Positions 9,976-17,973 of a stretch of 64,000 nt of DNA are shown here, piece after piece. Below the pieces are notes generated by a model. That model searched no databases. It was not told where the DNA came from and saw only the letters and a list, made by a program, of their open reading frames with translations. The DNA comes from Oligoflexus sp. GTDB lineage: Bacteria; Bdellovibrionota_B; Oligoflexia; Oligoflexales; Oligoflexaceae. The position numbers and the translations under genes are program-made. The stretch is taken from assembly GCA_014378195.1 (NCBI GenBank), contig JACMOC010000043.1, forward strand, positions 1-64,000, read 5' to 3'. Position 1 is the stretch's first letter. Every line of letters begins with the position of its first letter.

Positions 9976-10518
9976 ATGAATCGTTTTAAAAACAGAGCGG
10001 AGGCAGGTCGCCTTTTAGCAAATGCATTGAATGCCTATCGTGATGAAAAAGAGCTGGTTGTCCTCGCCCTGCCGCGCGGAGGTGTGCCGGTCGCTTATGA
10101 AGTAGCGCATGCTTTGAAGGCTCCGCTCGATATCCTTATGGTTCCTATCCCGCACTCGGCAGATGAGCCCGGTGTTGATGTAGAGTCGGAAGCCCAGGAG
10201 TTCAAGCGTCGCGAGATGCTTTATCGTGAAGGTCGGCCTCCTCTGAATCTTGAGGGGAAAACCGTGGTGTTAGTCGATGATGGGCTGGCAACTGGTTCTA
10301 ACATGCTGGCAGCACTCAAGATTTTGGAAGACTCTCATAGCAAGAAAATTATAGCGGCTGTTCCACTGGCCCCACAGTCGACATGCAATAAGTTACACGC
10401 GAAAGTAGATAAGGTTATTTGCCTCTATACCCCTTCGCCATTCTGGGGGGTCGGGGTGTGGTACGAAGAATTTGGTCCGACATCGGACGAAGATGTACAG
10501 CTTTTTCTTCATATTTGA
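9976..10518 (+). CDS. Phosphoribosyltransferase-fold protein
   Basis: A 180-residue type I phosphoribosyltransferase-fold protein. The key feature is the PRPP loop VVLVDDGLATGSNM, with LPRGGVPVAYEVA nearer the N-terminus, as in the stand-alone predicted phosphoribosyltransferases often found with stress or hydrolase genes. The ATG at 9976 is preferred because AAGGGAGG lies 7 bases upstream. A longer form starting at 9913 has no such site. The flexible hood region that selects the base is short, so the substrate is unclear and it need not be a salvage enzyme. Confidence 0.8.
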   Translation: MNRFKNRAEAGRLLANALNAYRDEKELVVLALPRGGVPVAYEVAHALKAPLDILMVPIPHSADEPGVDVESEAQEFKRREMLYREGRPPLNLEGKTVVLVDDGLATGSNMLAALKILEDSHSKKIIAAVPLAPQSTCNKLHAKVDKVICLYTPSPFWGVGVWYEEFGPTSDEDVQLFLHI

Positions 10519-10617
10519 AAGCATGAAATGCCTGTCATTCGATAGTTCTGAGACGTGCACTTCTGTAGTCCTCTAAAAACAGACTGTGGGGAGGCTACGA
10601 CAGCTGAGGATAACTGC

Positions 10618-10899
10618 ATGGTCGATAAAAACCGATTTTGGCTTGTACACTAGTCGATTAGTTTCTATTGGGATGCTCCCCTACTGCCCTACGAGAAACG
10701 TCTTTCCCTTGTCATTCTTCATGGATACCCTCAAGCGGAGTGTCAATTGCGATCAAATGGAGAAATCCTGGTGGTTAGGGCGATCTTGTATTCGATTGAC
10801 GAGCCTCATGTGGATCAGTACATTCGCCTGCATTACGAAGGAGTTATGGCATATGGAACAGAAAAACGAATCGCAGCACGAAACAGGAAACGATCATGA
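10618..10899 (+). pseudogene. Small gene with internal TAG, overlapping the SEC-C gene
   Basis: ATG at 10618 opens [11 protein letters not shown], then TAG (10651-10653). The same frame continues for 81 codons to TGA at 10897-10899. The downstream part reads as convincing protein ([36 protein letters not shown]). No ATG, GTG or TTG with a ribosome binding site starts the downstream part by itself. The likely reading is a ~93-residue protein broken by one nonsense codon. Its 3' end overlaps the start of the next gene by 47 bases in another frame. I do not recognise the family. It accounts for most of the 334-base stretch before the SEC-C gene. Confidence 0.45.
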
Positions 10900-11089
10900 T
10901 GCGTTAGGTCATGCGCATGAAGAAACAGTGCGTGCAGAGGCAGCCCACGTTCACGGGCCCAACTGCTCGCACAGTCACGGTCATCATCAGTCGCACGATC
11001 CTATAGTCAGGGCCGAAGCAAAGGTTGGACGCAATGATCCTTGCCCCTGTGGATCGCAGCAAAAATACAAAAAATGTCACGGACAGTAA
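10853..11089 (+). CDS. His-rich SEC-C motif miniprotein
   Basis: A 78-residue protein starting at ATG 10853, with AAGGAG 9 bases upstream. Residues 60-77 are a complete SEC-C zinc motif ([10 protein letters not shown] then KYKKCHG; Cys 64, 66, 75 and His 76), as at the SecA C-terminus where it binds zinc and SecB or ribosomes. The first 50 residues are acidic and carry eleven histidines (HAH, HVHG, HSHGHH), a probable metal-binding stretch. A role in zinc storage or delivery, or as an adaptor, is inference. A strong terminator follows. Confidence 0.75.
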   Translation: MEQKNESQHETGNDHDALGHAHEETVRAEAAHVHGPNCSHSHGHHQSHDPIVRAEAKVGRNDPCPCGSQQKYKKCHGQ

Positions 11090-11125
11090 TCGATAAGCCT
11101 TCCGGAACAATATTATATTTTCAAT

Positions 11126-11158
11126 GCCGCTTCATTCTCTAGGATGAAGCGGCTTTTT
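11126..11158 (+). terminator. Intrinsic terminator after the SEC-C gene
   Basis: A perfect 10-bp stem GCCGCTTCAT/ATGAAGCGGC (11126-11135 and 11144-11153) is followed by five T. Confidence 0.85.
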
Positions 11159-11264
11159 ACTATCCTGTCAAGTCCTTCCCAGCTCTCCCCATTCCCCCTA
11201 TAATTGAATCATCCAAAACACATTCACTACCGAAAATCATCGGGCTTTCCGAGAGGTCCCGCCT

Positions 11265-12362
11265 TTGAAAATTAGTCTTTGCGGGCTGCTTTTAAGCAGC
11301 TTTCTTGTTGCGTCATGCGGCCAAAATAATGCGTCCGATTCAGAACAAGCGTCTACAGATGCAGATTTACAGCTGGCTCCATCAACACATCGTTTCCAAA
11401 AATCCTGGGCCACGGATGCAGCTCGCCAATTGCAGACATATTATGGAGATAATGCGCTTTGGAACAGCGGCTGGTGGCAATCAGCAAATGCTCTGACTGC
11501 CGTTGCAGACTTCATGCGCTTATCCGGCAATAGAGATTACCTTTGGGTCATCGACAAGACGTTTGATGCGTATAAAAATAATGGATTCATGAACGAATAT
11601 TTTGACGACAACGGTTGGTGGGGACTAGCGTGGATTAGAGCGTATGACCTCACAGGCGATTGGAAGTATATGGATGCAGCCATGAAAATTGCTGACGATA
11701 TGGAGGCAACGGGTTGGGATTCTACTTGTAACGGTGGCGTTTGGTGGAATCGCTCAAAAGAGTCAAAAAATGCGGTAGAAAACGAACTTTTCATTAAATT
11801 GACAGCTGCTATCCATAATAGAAAAGCGGGTGATGACCAATATCTCGCTCTATCAAAAAAAGCATGGTCCTGGTTTTTTGCGAGTGGTTTAGTGGATGAC
11901 AGAAGCGTTGTGTCGGACAAGCTTGTAAATTGCCAAAAAGAGCAGAATTCACCAGCTTGGACGTATAATCAGGGAATAATTTTAGGTGGTGCGGTAGAAC
12001 TCTATAAAGCGACGAACGATACTGCGTATCTCTCTCAGGCGCAAAAAGTAGCCTACGGAACCATACAGTACGGGTCATCGAATGGAATACTCACGGAGGC
12101 CACAGATGGATCATGCGGCGGCTGCAACGGAGATGAAAGGCTGTTTAAAGGCGTTTTTATGCGAAATCTTCGCGAATTTTATGCCGTCAAAAGAGATCCG
12201 GTTGTTGCCAATTATTTGCAGTCGAATGCCGAGACTGCGTGGAACCACGCGCGTTCCTCTGATAATTTTTACGGGTTTCATTGGAACAGCGGGATTGATT
12301 CCAAGGATGCAGGCCGTCAGACATCAGCGTTGGATCTAATGAACGGCCTGTTTGCCCTGTGA
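11265..12362 (+). CDS. GH76-family glycoside hydrolase lipoprotein (alpha-1,6-mannanase-like)
   Basis: A 365-residue lipoprotein. It starts at TTG 11265 with GAGAGG 8 bases upstream, and the signal peptide ends in the lipobox VASC (Cys 18-19). The body reads as a GH76 (alpha/alpha)6 barrel: SGWWQSANAL, the catalytic-type pair in EYFDDNGWWGLAW, CNGGVWWNR, TYNQGIILGG, and GDERLFKGVFMRNL. GH76 enzymes cleave alpha-1,6-mannan of fungal walls or similar mannans in bacterial envelopes. Attached to a membrane, it would act in the periplasm or on the surface. It converges on the peptidase gene with only two bases between the stops. Confidence 0.85.
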   Translation: MKISLCGLLLSSFLVASCGQNNASDSEQASTDADLQLAPSTHRFQKSWATDAARQLQTYYGDNALWNSGWWQSANALTAVADFMRLSGNRDYLWVIDKTFDAYKNNGFMNEYFDDNGWWGLAWIRAYDLTGDWKYMDAAMKIADDMEATGWDSTCNGGVWWNRSKESKNAVENELFIKLTAAIHNRKAGDDQYLALSKKAWSWFFASGLVDDRSVVSDKLVNCQKEQNSPAWTYNQGIILGGAVELYKATNDTAYLSQAQKVAYGTIQYGSSNGILTEATDGSCGGCNGDERLFKGVFMRNLREFYAVKRDPVVANYLQSNAETAWNHARSSDNFYGFHWNSGIDSKDAGRQTSALDLMNGLFAL

Positions 12363-12364
12363 GT

Positions 12365-14203
12365 TCAGTTTTTCGGGACTTGGTTTTGAATCCATGCTGC
12401 GTATGTATTCGCCATGGATTCAAAGTCATGTGCATTTTCTGAAGATGCAATGACATGATCACCGTGAACCATCTGAATTTTTGCCCGAAGATTAATGGGT
12501 ACCGTCCAGCGCGGGATTTTCTGGATAGCTGCGATCGATTTATCAACACTTGTTAAAACCTCGTCGAGAGGCTTGTTCACGAGAGTAATGGTTTCCTTTG
12601 CAGAGAAGGGTTCGCCCGTCAAGTCTTTAACAAAGTCGAGAAAGGTTTTGCGATTTCCAAGGCGCCAGTAGGCTTCCCGCAACTCAGGCCCGACTTCGAG
12701 ATTGTCCGTAATGAATCCGTATTTCTTTAAGAAATAGGCGCGAGTCTGATATACCGCCATCTCTGCTAAGATATAGCCGTGATAATAAGCAGATGCTTCG
12801 CCGCTTAATAGATGGGGGATGCTCAAAATAGGCCTTGGAGCAGCTTCCTGGCAATGCATGCGCTGTTCAATTGCGCTGACAGCAGCTTTGACATTTTCAG
12901 GCGTCAGCTCGGCTTCCGACATCTCGTACAGAGCTTTTTCGCTATAGGACACACCAAGCATCGAGCGCATCATCTTCGCCCGAAAGCGAAACTCATCCAT
13001 TTTCATGTCTTTAATGAGAGAGACTGGTATCGTCTGTCCTTTCGCATCGATAGCATAGCGCCTTAACCAGTCAGGATCCGTCACCACACTTTCGAGAAAC
13101 ATGGACTGTGTTTCGGCAAACGCCACAGAGGTCGGTGCGAACTCTTGGCCAAAACACGGCGCAGGCATTCTGATGTTACTAAAGTGCGCTGCATGCCCAC
13201 CTTCGTGGAAAAGCGTATGAAGGGCGTCCCAGCCGCTGCCAACGGCACCAGGAATGGCATTTGCTGTAAAGTTGATGCGAGCCGGCTGATACACACCTTG
13301 ATCAACCCACGCCGGATACGGTCCATGCATGAATCCATTTTCTTCTTTGCCCTGCCGGTTCACCAAATCAAGGCGCAAAGTTGCGTTCGCGAATTCGATG
13401 CCCATAGCTGCGAAACTTTTGCCCCAACGTTCAATAGCCGTAGAAAAACCGAGATAAGGATCCGCTTTTACCTTGGTAGTGCCTGACGTGTAAAAAGCGA
13501 AATTCCAGGGCTTCCTTGCATCTTCTCCCAATGTCGTTGCTGCAGTATCCATTGATTTTTGGACAGCATCCCGCGTGTTGAGTTCTAAATCATCAAGAAT
13601 CGCAAACAAGGTGTCTTTGGAAAATCCTTCGGTGATTTGTACTTTATAATCATAATAATCGGCATACCCTAAAACTTTCGCTAGTTCATTTCGCTTTTTG
13701 ACAACCTCGAGAAAACCATGATTCAACACATAGTCGCCTATCGCTCTGAGGCCGTTCCATGCGGCTTTTCGAAGTCTTTCATCGGATGTCGTTGCCAACA
13801 TGAGAGACATGGCGCCGTTGGATGACGGGACGAAACTATGGGTCTCTGGATCGATATACCCGAGCTTCATGGCCCCGCGTGCAGCCCCGAGTTTGCCTTC
13901 CATCGTGATCAGCTCTTCCGCTAGGGCTTTGGCTTTGGGGTGGTCCATAACATTAATGCGAAAGAAATGTTGCCAACCCTCAAGTCCGACGCGGGCATCA
14001 TCTGTTATTTCAGACGCCGCGAGAGCCTTTTTAATGGAAGCCATATAGGTGGGAGCTGTTGTCCACGATTTGAGTTCGATCTCGTGCTGTTCAAAAGTAC
14101 CTGGTTGGTAGGATTTAAGGCCCATTTTATTCGCCCAAAACGCGTCTTCTTTAAGAGTGTGGCGTTCGATGTATTCACGATTCAACTGATTGAGAAGGTC
14201 CAT
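12365..14203 (-). CDS. M3-like zinc metallopeptidase (oligopeptidase)
   Basis: A 612-residue cytoplasmic gluzincin peptidase. The zinc site is HEGGH (333-337) inside TLFHEGGHAAHF, with the third ligand likely Glu 364 in FAETQSMFLES about 27 residues later, as in M3 oligopeptidases. The family usually carries HExxH; here the third position is Gly (HEGGH), which still fits the pattern. There is no signal peptide. It probably degrades short peptides. M2 (ACE-like) is an alternative, since both families share the all-helical fold. It stands alone upstream of trmO's 3' end and reads the same way. Confidence 0.8.
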   Translation of the reverse strand: MDLLNQLNREYIERHTLKEDAFWANKMGLKSYQPGTFEQHEIELKSWTTAPTYMASIKKALAASEITDDARVGLEGWQHFFRINVMDHPKAKALAEELITMEGKLGAARGAMKLGYIDPETHSFVPSSNGAMSLMLATTSDERLRKAAWNGLRAIGDYVLNHGFLEVVKKRNELAKVLGYADYYDYKVQITEGFSKDTLFAILDDLELNTRDAVQKSMDTAATTLGEDARKPWNFAFYTSGTTKVKADPYLGFSTAIERWGKSFAAMGIEFANATLRLDLVNRQGKEENGFMHGPYPAWVDQGVYQPARINFTANAIPGAVGSGWDALHTLFHEGGHAAHFSNIRMPAPCFGQEFAPTSVAFAETQSMFLESVVTDPDWLRRYAIDAKGQTIPVSLIKDMKMDEFRFRAKMMRSMLGVSYSEKALYEMSEAELTPENVKAAVSAIEQRMHCQEAAPRPILSIPHLLSGEASAYYHGYILAEMAVYQTRAYFLKKYGFITDNLEVGPELREAYWRLGNRKTFLDFVKDLTGEPFSAKETITLVNKPLDEVLTSVDKSIAAIQKIPRWTVPINLRAKIQMVHGDHVIASSENAHDFESMANTYAAWIQNQVPKN

Positions 14204-14236
14204 AAAAAACCCTTTAAGTAAGATGAGTTCATCATA

Positions 14237-14971
14237 CTAAAGAGTCATGACTTTCGACACCAAAAGAACGCCATTTTTCACTTCCCAGTGCACGTCAAAT
14301 TCTAAAACTCGGAATGCAAATTTCATACCCTCGGTGCTGATCTCATGAATGGGAGCGGCTCGCCTTTGGGATGTAGGCCGCGGATCAAGAGCCAGCATTT
14401 CTTCAATAAGCGCTTTGATGCGAGGATGGCCATCGGTAGTAAACTGAGCCACCTTCACCAAGGCGTCATCGGACCAGGCAACGGGGTGCCGCTCGATGTC
14501 CGTTTTAATCCAGCCTGAATTTGCATCTTCGAGTCGATCGGCATAAGGTACGTAGGGTTTGATATCGAGAACAGGAGTGTTATCAAGAAGATCCACCCCA
14601 TTCACGTGGATTTCGATACCACCCAATGCATCGAAATCAATCTTTTCCAGGCGCACCGCCGACATTCCGATCGGGTTTGGACGATGAGGTGAGCGCGTTG
14701 CGAAAACGCCCATGCGCTCTCCGGCCTCGACCCTCGGTGTATCGATGAGAGGACGCCAAGGTCCGCTGCCATTTTTATGGAATACAAAAACGATCCAGAG
14801 GTGACTGAACTGGTCTAAGTTTTTCAAGGCAGCTGTGTAATTGGGGTCGGGATTTAATTTAATTATTGAAAACGCTTCGGTCATCATCATCGATTGGCGC
14901 GGAATCCCAAACTTCTCACGGAAGGGGGTTATAACGTGTCCGATGGTTTGAAAAGTGAAAGTTGAGCTCAT
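14237..14971 (-). CDS. trmO: tRNA (t6A37) N6-methyltransferase TrmO
   Basis: About 244 residues, starting at ATG 14971 because AAGGAG lies 10 bases upstream; a longer TTG start at 14992 has none. TrmO (YaeB/TsaA family) uses SAM to methylate t6A37 in threonine tRNAs. Family hallmarks are FQTIGHVITPF at the N-terminus, FSHLWIVFVFH, GVFATRSPHRPNPIGMS and VNGVDLLDNTPVLDIKPYVP. The last ~80 residues match the small C-terminal domain of the long TrmO form. The M3-like peptidase lies downstream and may share the transcript. Confidence 0.93.
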   Translation of the reverse strand: MSSTFTFQTIGHVITPFREKFGIPRQSMMMTEAFSIIKLNPDPNYTAALKNLDQFSHLWIVFVFHKNGSGPWRPLIDTPRVEAGERMGVFATRSPHRPNPIGMSAVRLEKIDFDALGGIEIHVNGVDLLDNTPVLDIKPYVPYADRLEDANSGWIKTDIERHPVAWSDDALVKVAQFTTDGHPRIKALIEEMLALDPRPTSQRRAAPIHEISTEGMKFAFRVLEFDVHWEVKNGVLLVSKVMTL

Positions 14972-15088
14972 GACCGCGGCACTCCTTAACAATGACTTGC
15001 CAGCCGGAGATTTACTGGAAAAAACTTCTGAAGTCCAGCCCCTTGCTGGCTTCTAAAGGATCTTCTATCCTTAGTACAGGAGGATCAT

Positions 15089-16231
15089 ATGACTCAATTG
15101 CGAACGGGGCTGGTTTTGACAGGTGGCGGAGCACGCGTCGCCTATCAAGTGGGTGCTATTAAAGCTCTTCAGGAATTACTTCCCAACCCGTCCATACCTT
15201 TCCAAACTCTCTCAGGTACATCCGCAGGTGGGATCAATGCGGCTTATCTGGCTGCAAAAGCGGATGATTGGAAAGCGGGTGCTGACGGGCTCTATAATCT
15301 CTGGCAAAAGATCGAACTCAAAGATGTTTACAAAACAAACAGCAAATCGCTGTCGGGAATAGTCTTTGCCTGGATATTTCGAACGCTGTTAGGCGGCAAA
15401 AGCGGCACCAAGGAAATAGCCAATTATCTCCTAAATACGGCTCCTCTGCGGGATCTTCTAAACAGCGAAATCGATTTTCTCGCGATTCGCCAGAACATTC
15501 ATAATAATCACCTTCACGCACTTTCGATTACCGCTCTCCAATATTTTAACGATTTAACAGTCTCGTTTTTTGACGCCCCGCATGAAATTGAAGATTGGAT
15601 GAGAGCCGGCCGCTCGGGTGTTCGAAGCTCGATAAAGATGGAACATGTGCTCGCGTCCGCCGCGATACCAGTTTTTTTTCCACCCGTCGCTATCGGTGAT
15701 CAATTTTATGGTGACGGCTGCATTCGGCAGATGACGCCGCTGAGCCCGGCAATACATCTGGGTGCGGACCGGCTGCTTTGCATCGGCATTCGCCACGAAA
15801 GAAGCCTATCCGAAACTTCAATGCCGATCCCTAAAGCGCCTTCAATCGCTCAGATTGCGGGCGAACTTTTCAACTCGCTCTTTCTGGACCCTTTGCATGC
15901 CGATGCCGAAAGGCTCAAACGAATCAACGAATCGATCGGTCGGGTGCCCGCAGAGCAGAGACGCACTGGCACTGGATTCCTCAAGCAAATCCCCTTGCTC
16001 AACCTCCAGCCCTCGCGTGATCTCGGCGAACTATTGTCGAACCTCGTCAAAGCCTTCCCGCCTTACTTGCGTTATCTTCTTCATGGCCTCGGCGCGTCTG
16101 ACAAGGATCAGCAGGGCCAAACTCTTATCAGTTACATCGCGTTCGTTTCGGAGTGTACTCATCCGCTCCTTATGCTGGGTTATGACGATACAATTGCGCG
16201 ACGCGAGGAGATTCTTAATTTCATGAAATAA
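15089..16231 (+). CDS. Patatin-like phospholipase
   Basis: A 380-residue patatin-family lipid acyl hydrolase. It has the oxyanion loop GGGAR (12-16), the nucleophile elbow GTSAG (43-47, Ser 45) and the catalytic Asp in YGDG (Asp 209), forming the Ser-Asp dyad. The ATG at 15089 follows an AGGAGG site. There is no signal peptide, so it is cytoplasmic unless secreted by another route. Related bacterial enzymes act on phospholipids, and some are secreted virulence factors. The C-terminal ~150 residues are helical. It is a single gene with its own terminator. Confidence 0.92.
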   Translation: MTQLRTGLVLTGGGARVAYQVGAIKALQELLPNPSIPFQTLSGTSAGGINAAYLAAKADDWKAGADGLYNLWQKIELKDVYKTNSKSLSGIVFAWIFRTLLGGKSGTKEIANYLLNTAPLRDLLNSEIDFLAIRQNIHNNHLHALSITALQYFNDLTVSFFDAPHEIEDWMRAGRSGVRSSIKMEHVLASAAIPVFFPPVAIGDQFYGDGCIRQMTPLSPAIHLGADRLLCIGIRHERSLSETSMPIPKAPSIAQIAGELFNSLFLDPLHADAERLKRINESIGRVPAEQRRTGTGFLKQIPLLNLQPSRDLGELLSNLVKAFPPYLRYLLHGLGASDKDQQGQTLISYIAFVSECTHPLLMLGYDDTIARREEILNFMK

Positions 16232-16247
16232 TACAGTCCGGAAGAAG

Positions 16248-16285
16248 AATGCCGGCTTCTCGTCAAAGAGAGGCCGGCATTTTTT
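16248..16285 (+). terminator. Intrinsic terminator after patatin gene
   Basis: The stem AATGCCGGC/GCCGGCATT (16248-16256 and 16273-16281) is followed by a T-run to 16285. Confidence 0.85.
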
Positions 16286-16300
16286 CGTTTGATGTGCATT

Positions 16301-16612
16301 CTATCGATTCGTAAACGTGCGGCTTGGATCAGCTTCTGCAGGAGAAACGCAAACCGTTCGGCCATTTTTAACCTGTTTGATCTCAGTGGTTTTGCATCGC
16401 ACAGCATAGGCGATGTCACCGTCCGGATCACTCGCCCGTGCACCGGCATCAACGTCGGCTCGTCCAAACCCAACATTCGGGGTTGGCCCTGGCAAACTAG
16501 GAGTCACATGATCTGAAACACCTGCTGATGGATTCGCAGCAGCACTATTGGTTGGGGAATGAGTGCAGCCCGTGGCTGCCAAAAGTCCAACCACTAACCA
16601 AAAGCTTTTCAT
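16301..16612 (-). CDS. Small lipoprotein, unknown function
   Basis: A 103-residue protein with a clear lipoprotein signal: a hydrophobic core and the lipobox AATGC (Cys 16). The mature part starts with a Ser/Pro/Ala-rich linker, then a short charged region with two cysteines (VRCKTTEI, RTVCVSPAE) that could pair. A GGGAG-type ribosome binding site precedes the ATG. No family is recognised. It faces the patatin terminator on the other strand. Confidence 0.65.
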   Translation of the reverse strand: MKSFWLVVGLLAATGCTHSPTNSAAANPSAGVSDHVTPSLPGPTPNVGFGRADVDAGARASDPDGDIAYAVRCKTTEIKQVKNGRTVCVSPAEADPSRTFTNR

Positions 16613-16869
16613 AATAAGCTCCCTTTCGCTACATCCTCAAGAGCGTGCAAAACACCCTCATTTTGGCAAATTTATTATAACTCAATGGAGGATCGCTGTA
16701 AGGCACCTCACTCCTTAGAATTCCTATAGCTCCGCGGGATCAAAGACTTAAAAATATTATGCATAATTGTAGGGGTGAACGGACCCGCAAGGCCACGCAA
16801 ACCCCGCAGTGGGAAATTGCCGAAATTAGTGATAAGAGGAAGGATGCATTCTGGATTTTAGGAGATCTC

Positions 16870-17700
16870 ATGCCTCTATATCAGTCTTCCCGCATTCGCC
16901 TTGCTCTGGTTCGACCCCTGGCCCAATCATTTTTAAATGCTCTGACGCAGCATGCTCCGTGTCCACCGATCGATGCGGCCAAGGCACATGAGCAGCATGA
17001 ACGTTATGCGAAGCTCCTCCAGAGACATGTATCCGAACAAATAACGGTACCTGTCGATGAAAATTATCCGGATTGCTGTTTTATAGAAGACACGGCTCTC
17101 GTGATTGGCGACGACGTCGTCATCACGCGCATTGGTGCCGAAAGTCGCCGCGGTGAATCGAAGGCTGTTGCAAAGGTTTTTAGAGCCCTGTCTGACCGGG
17201 GCTTTGGATTTAATATTCATCATCTTAAAGAGCCAGCAACTCTCGATGGCGGAGATGTCCTGCAAATGGGCGGCCGCCTTTTTGTTGGTCAATCCGCACG
17301 AAGTAATGCTGAAGCTGTCACGCAACTCAAAGCCATACTGACAATGCCTGTGGTTTCGATACCGGTTACCGGCGGGCTGCATTTAAAGTCCGTCCTATCT
17401 GCACTCGATGATAGAACACTTCTCGCAGCGGACACGCCAGAGGCTCGGGGTATGGCGAAAGGAATCATGGCTGCCTTGCCTGTGGAGAGCGAGCCACGCT
17501 GCGTATGGGTTCCGGATGTGATTTCGGCAAACGTACTTCGTCTCGGCAGCATACTTCTCATTCAAGCGGGTTTTCCAGAGAGCGAAGTGATACTGCGCAA
17601 ACTTGCCGAGGAGTTGCGTCTAGAAGTAATAGCTGTCGATATGTCAGAACTTATTAAAGCGGATAGCGCACTGACCTGCTGCAGTTTGCTCATTCCATAA
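16870..17700 (+). CDS. Dimethylarginine dimethylaminohydrolase (DDAH)-like enzyme
   Basis: About 276 residues, from ATG 16870 with TAGGAG upstream; the longer frame from 16759 is unlikely. DDAH-like members of the guanidino-modifying superfamily hydrolyse methylated arginines to citrulline and an amine. The signature residues are present: CFIEDTALV (Glu 73, Asp 74), ATLDGGDVL (about 124-131), the catalytic His in GGLHLKS (His 171) and the catalytic Cys near the end in DSALTCCSLL (Cys 270). The length fits DDAH. Arginine deiminase is larger and less likely. Confidence 0.85.
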   Translation: MPLYQSSRIRLALVRPLAQSFLNALTQHAPCPPIDAAKAHEQHERYAKLLQRHVSEQITVPVDENYPDCCFIEDTALVIGDDVVITRIGAESRRGESKAVAKVFRALSDRGFGFNIHHLKEPATLDGGDVLQMGGRLFVGQSARSNAEAVTQLKAILTMPVVSIPVTGGLHLKSVLSALDDRTLLAADTPEARGMAKGIMAALPVESEPRCVWVPDVISANVLRLGSILLIQAGFPESEVILRKLAEELRLEVIAVDMSELIKADSALTCCSLLIP

Positions 17701-17973
17701 CTGCGCATTTTTGTGCAAATTTGAACCAACTTGTCATGAGCTTTCAAGTGGCCTCATTCCGGAATCGGGAATCTTGTGCATCAAATTTAGAGAGAGGCTT
17801 TGATCTTTCTGCATACCTGATATAGGATATGAGCGCTCTTTCTGTTTGAAAGACGTCGATCTTTTCAGTTTGACGTTCAATATGAGTCAAATTCGGAAGA
17901 GAACAAATCTTCGTCTTAACTTAAGCCAGGCTAGCAGCCTTTTGGGGCTTACCCCTCAGAATCCAAGGAAATT

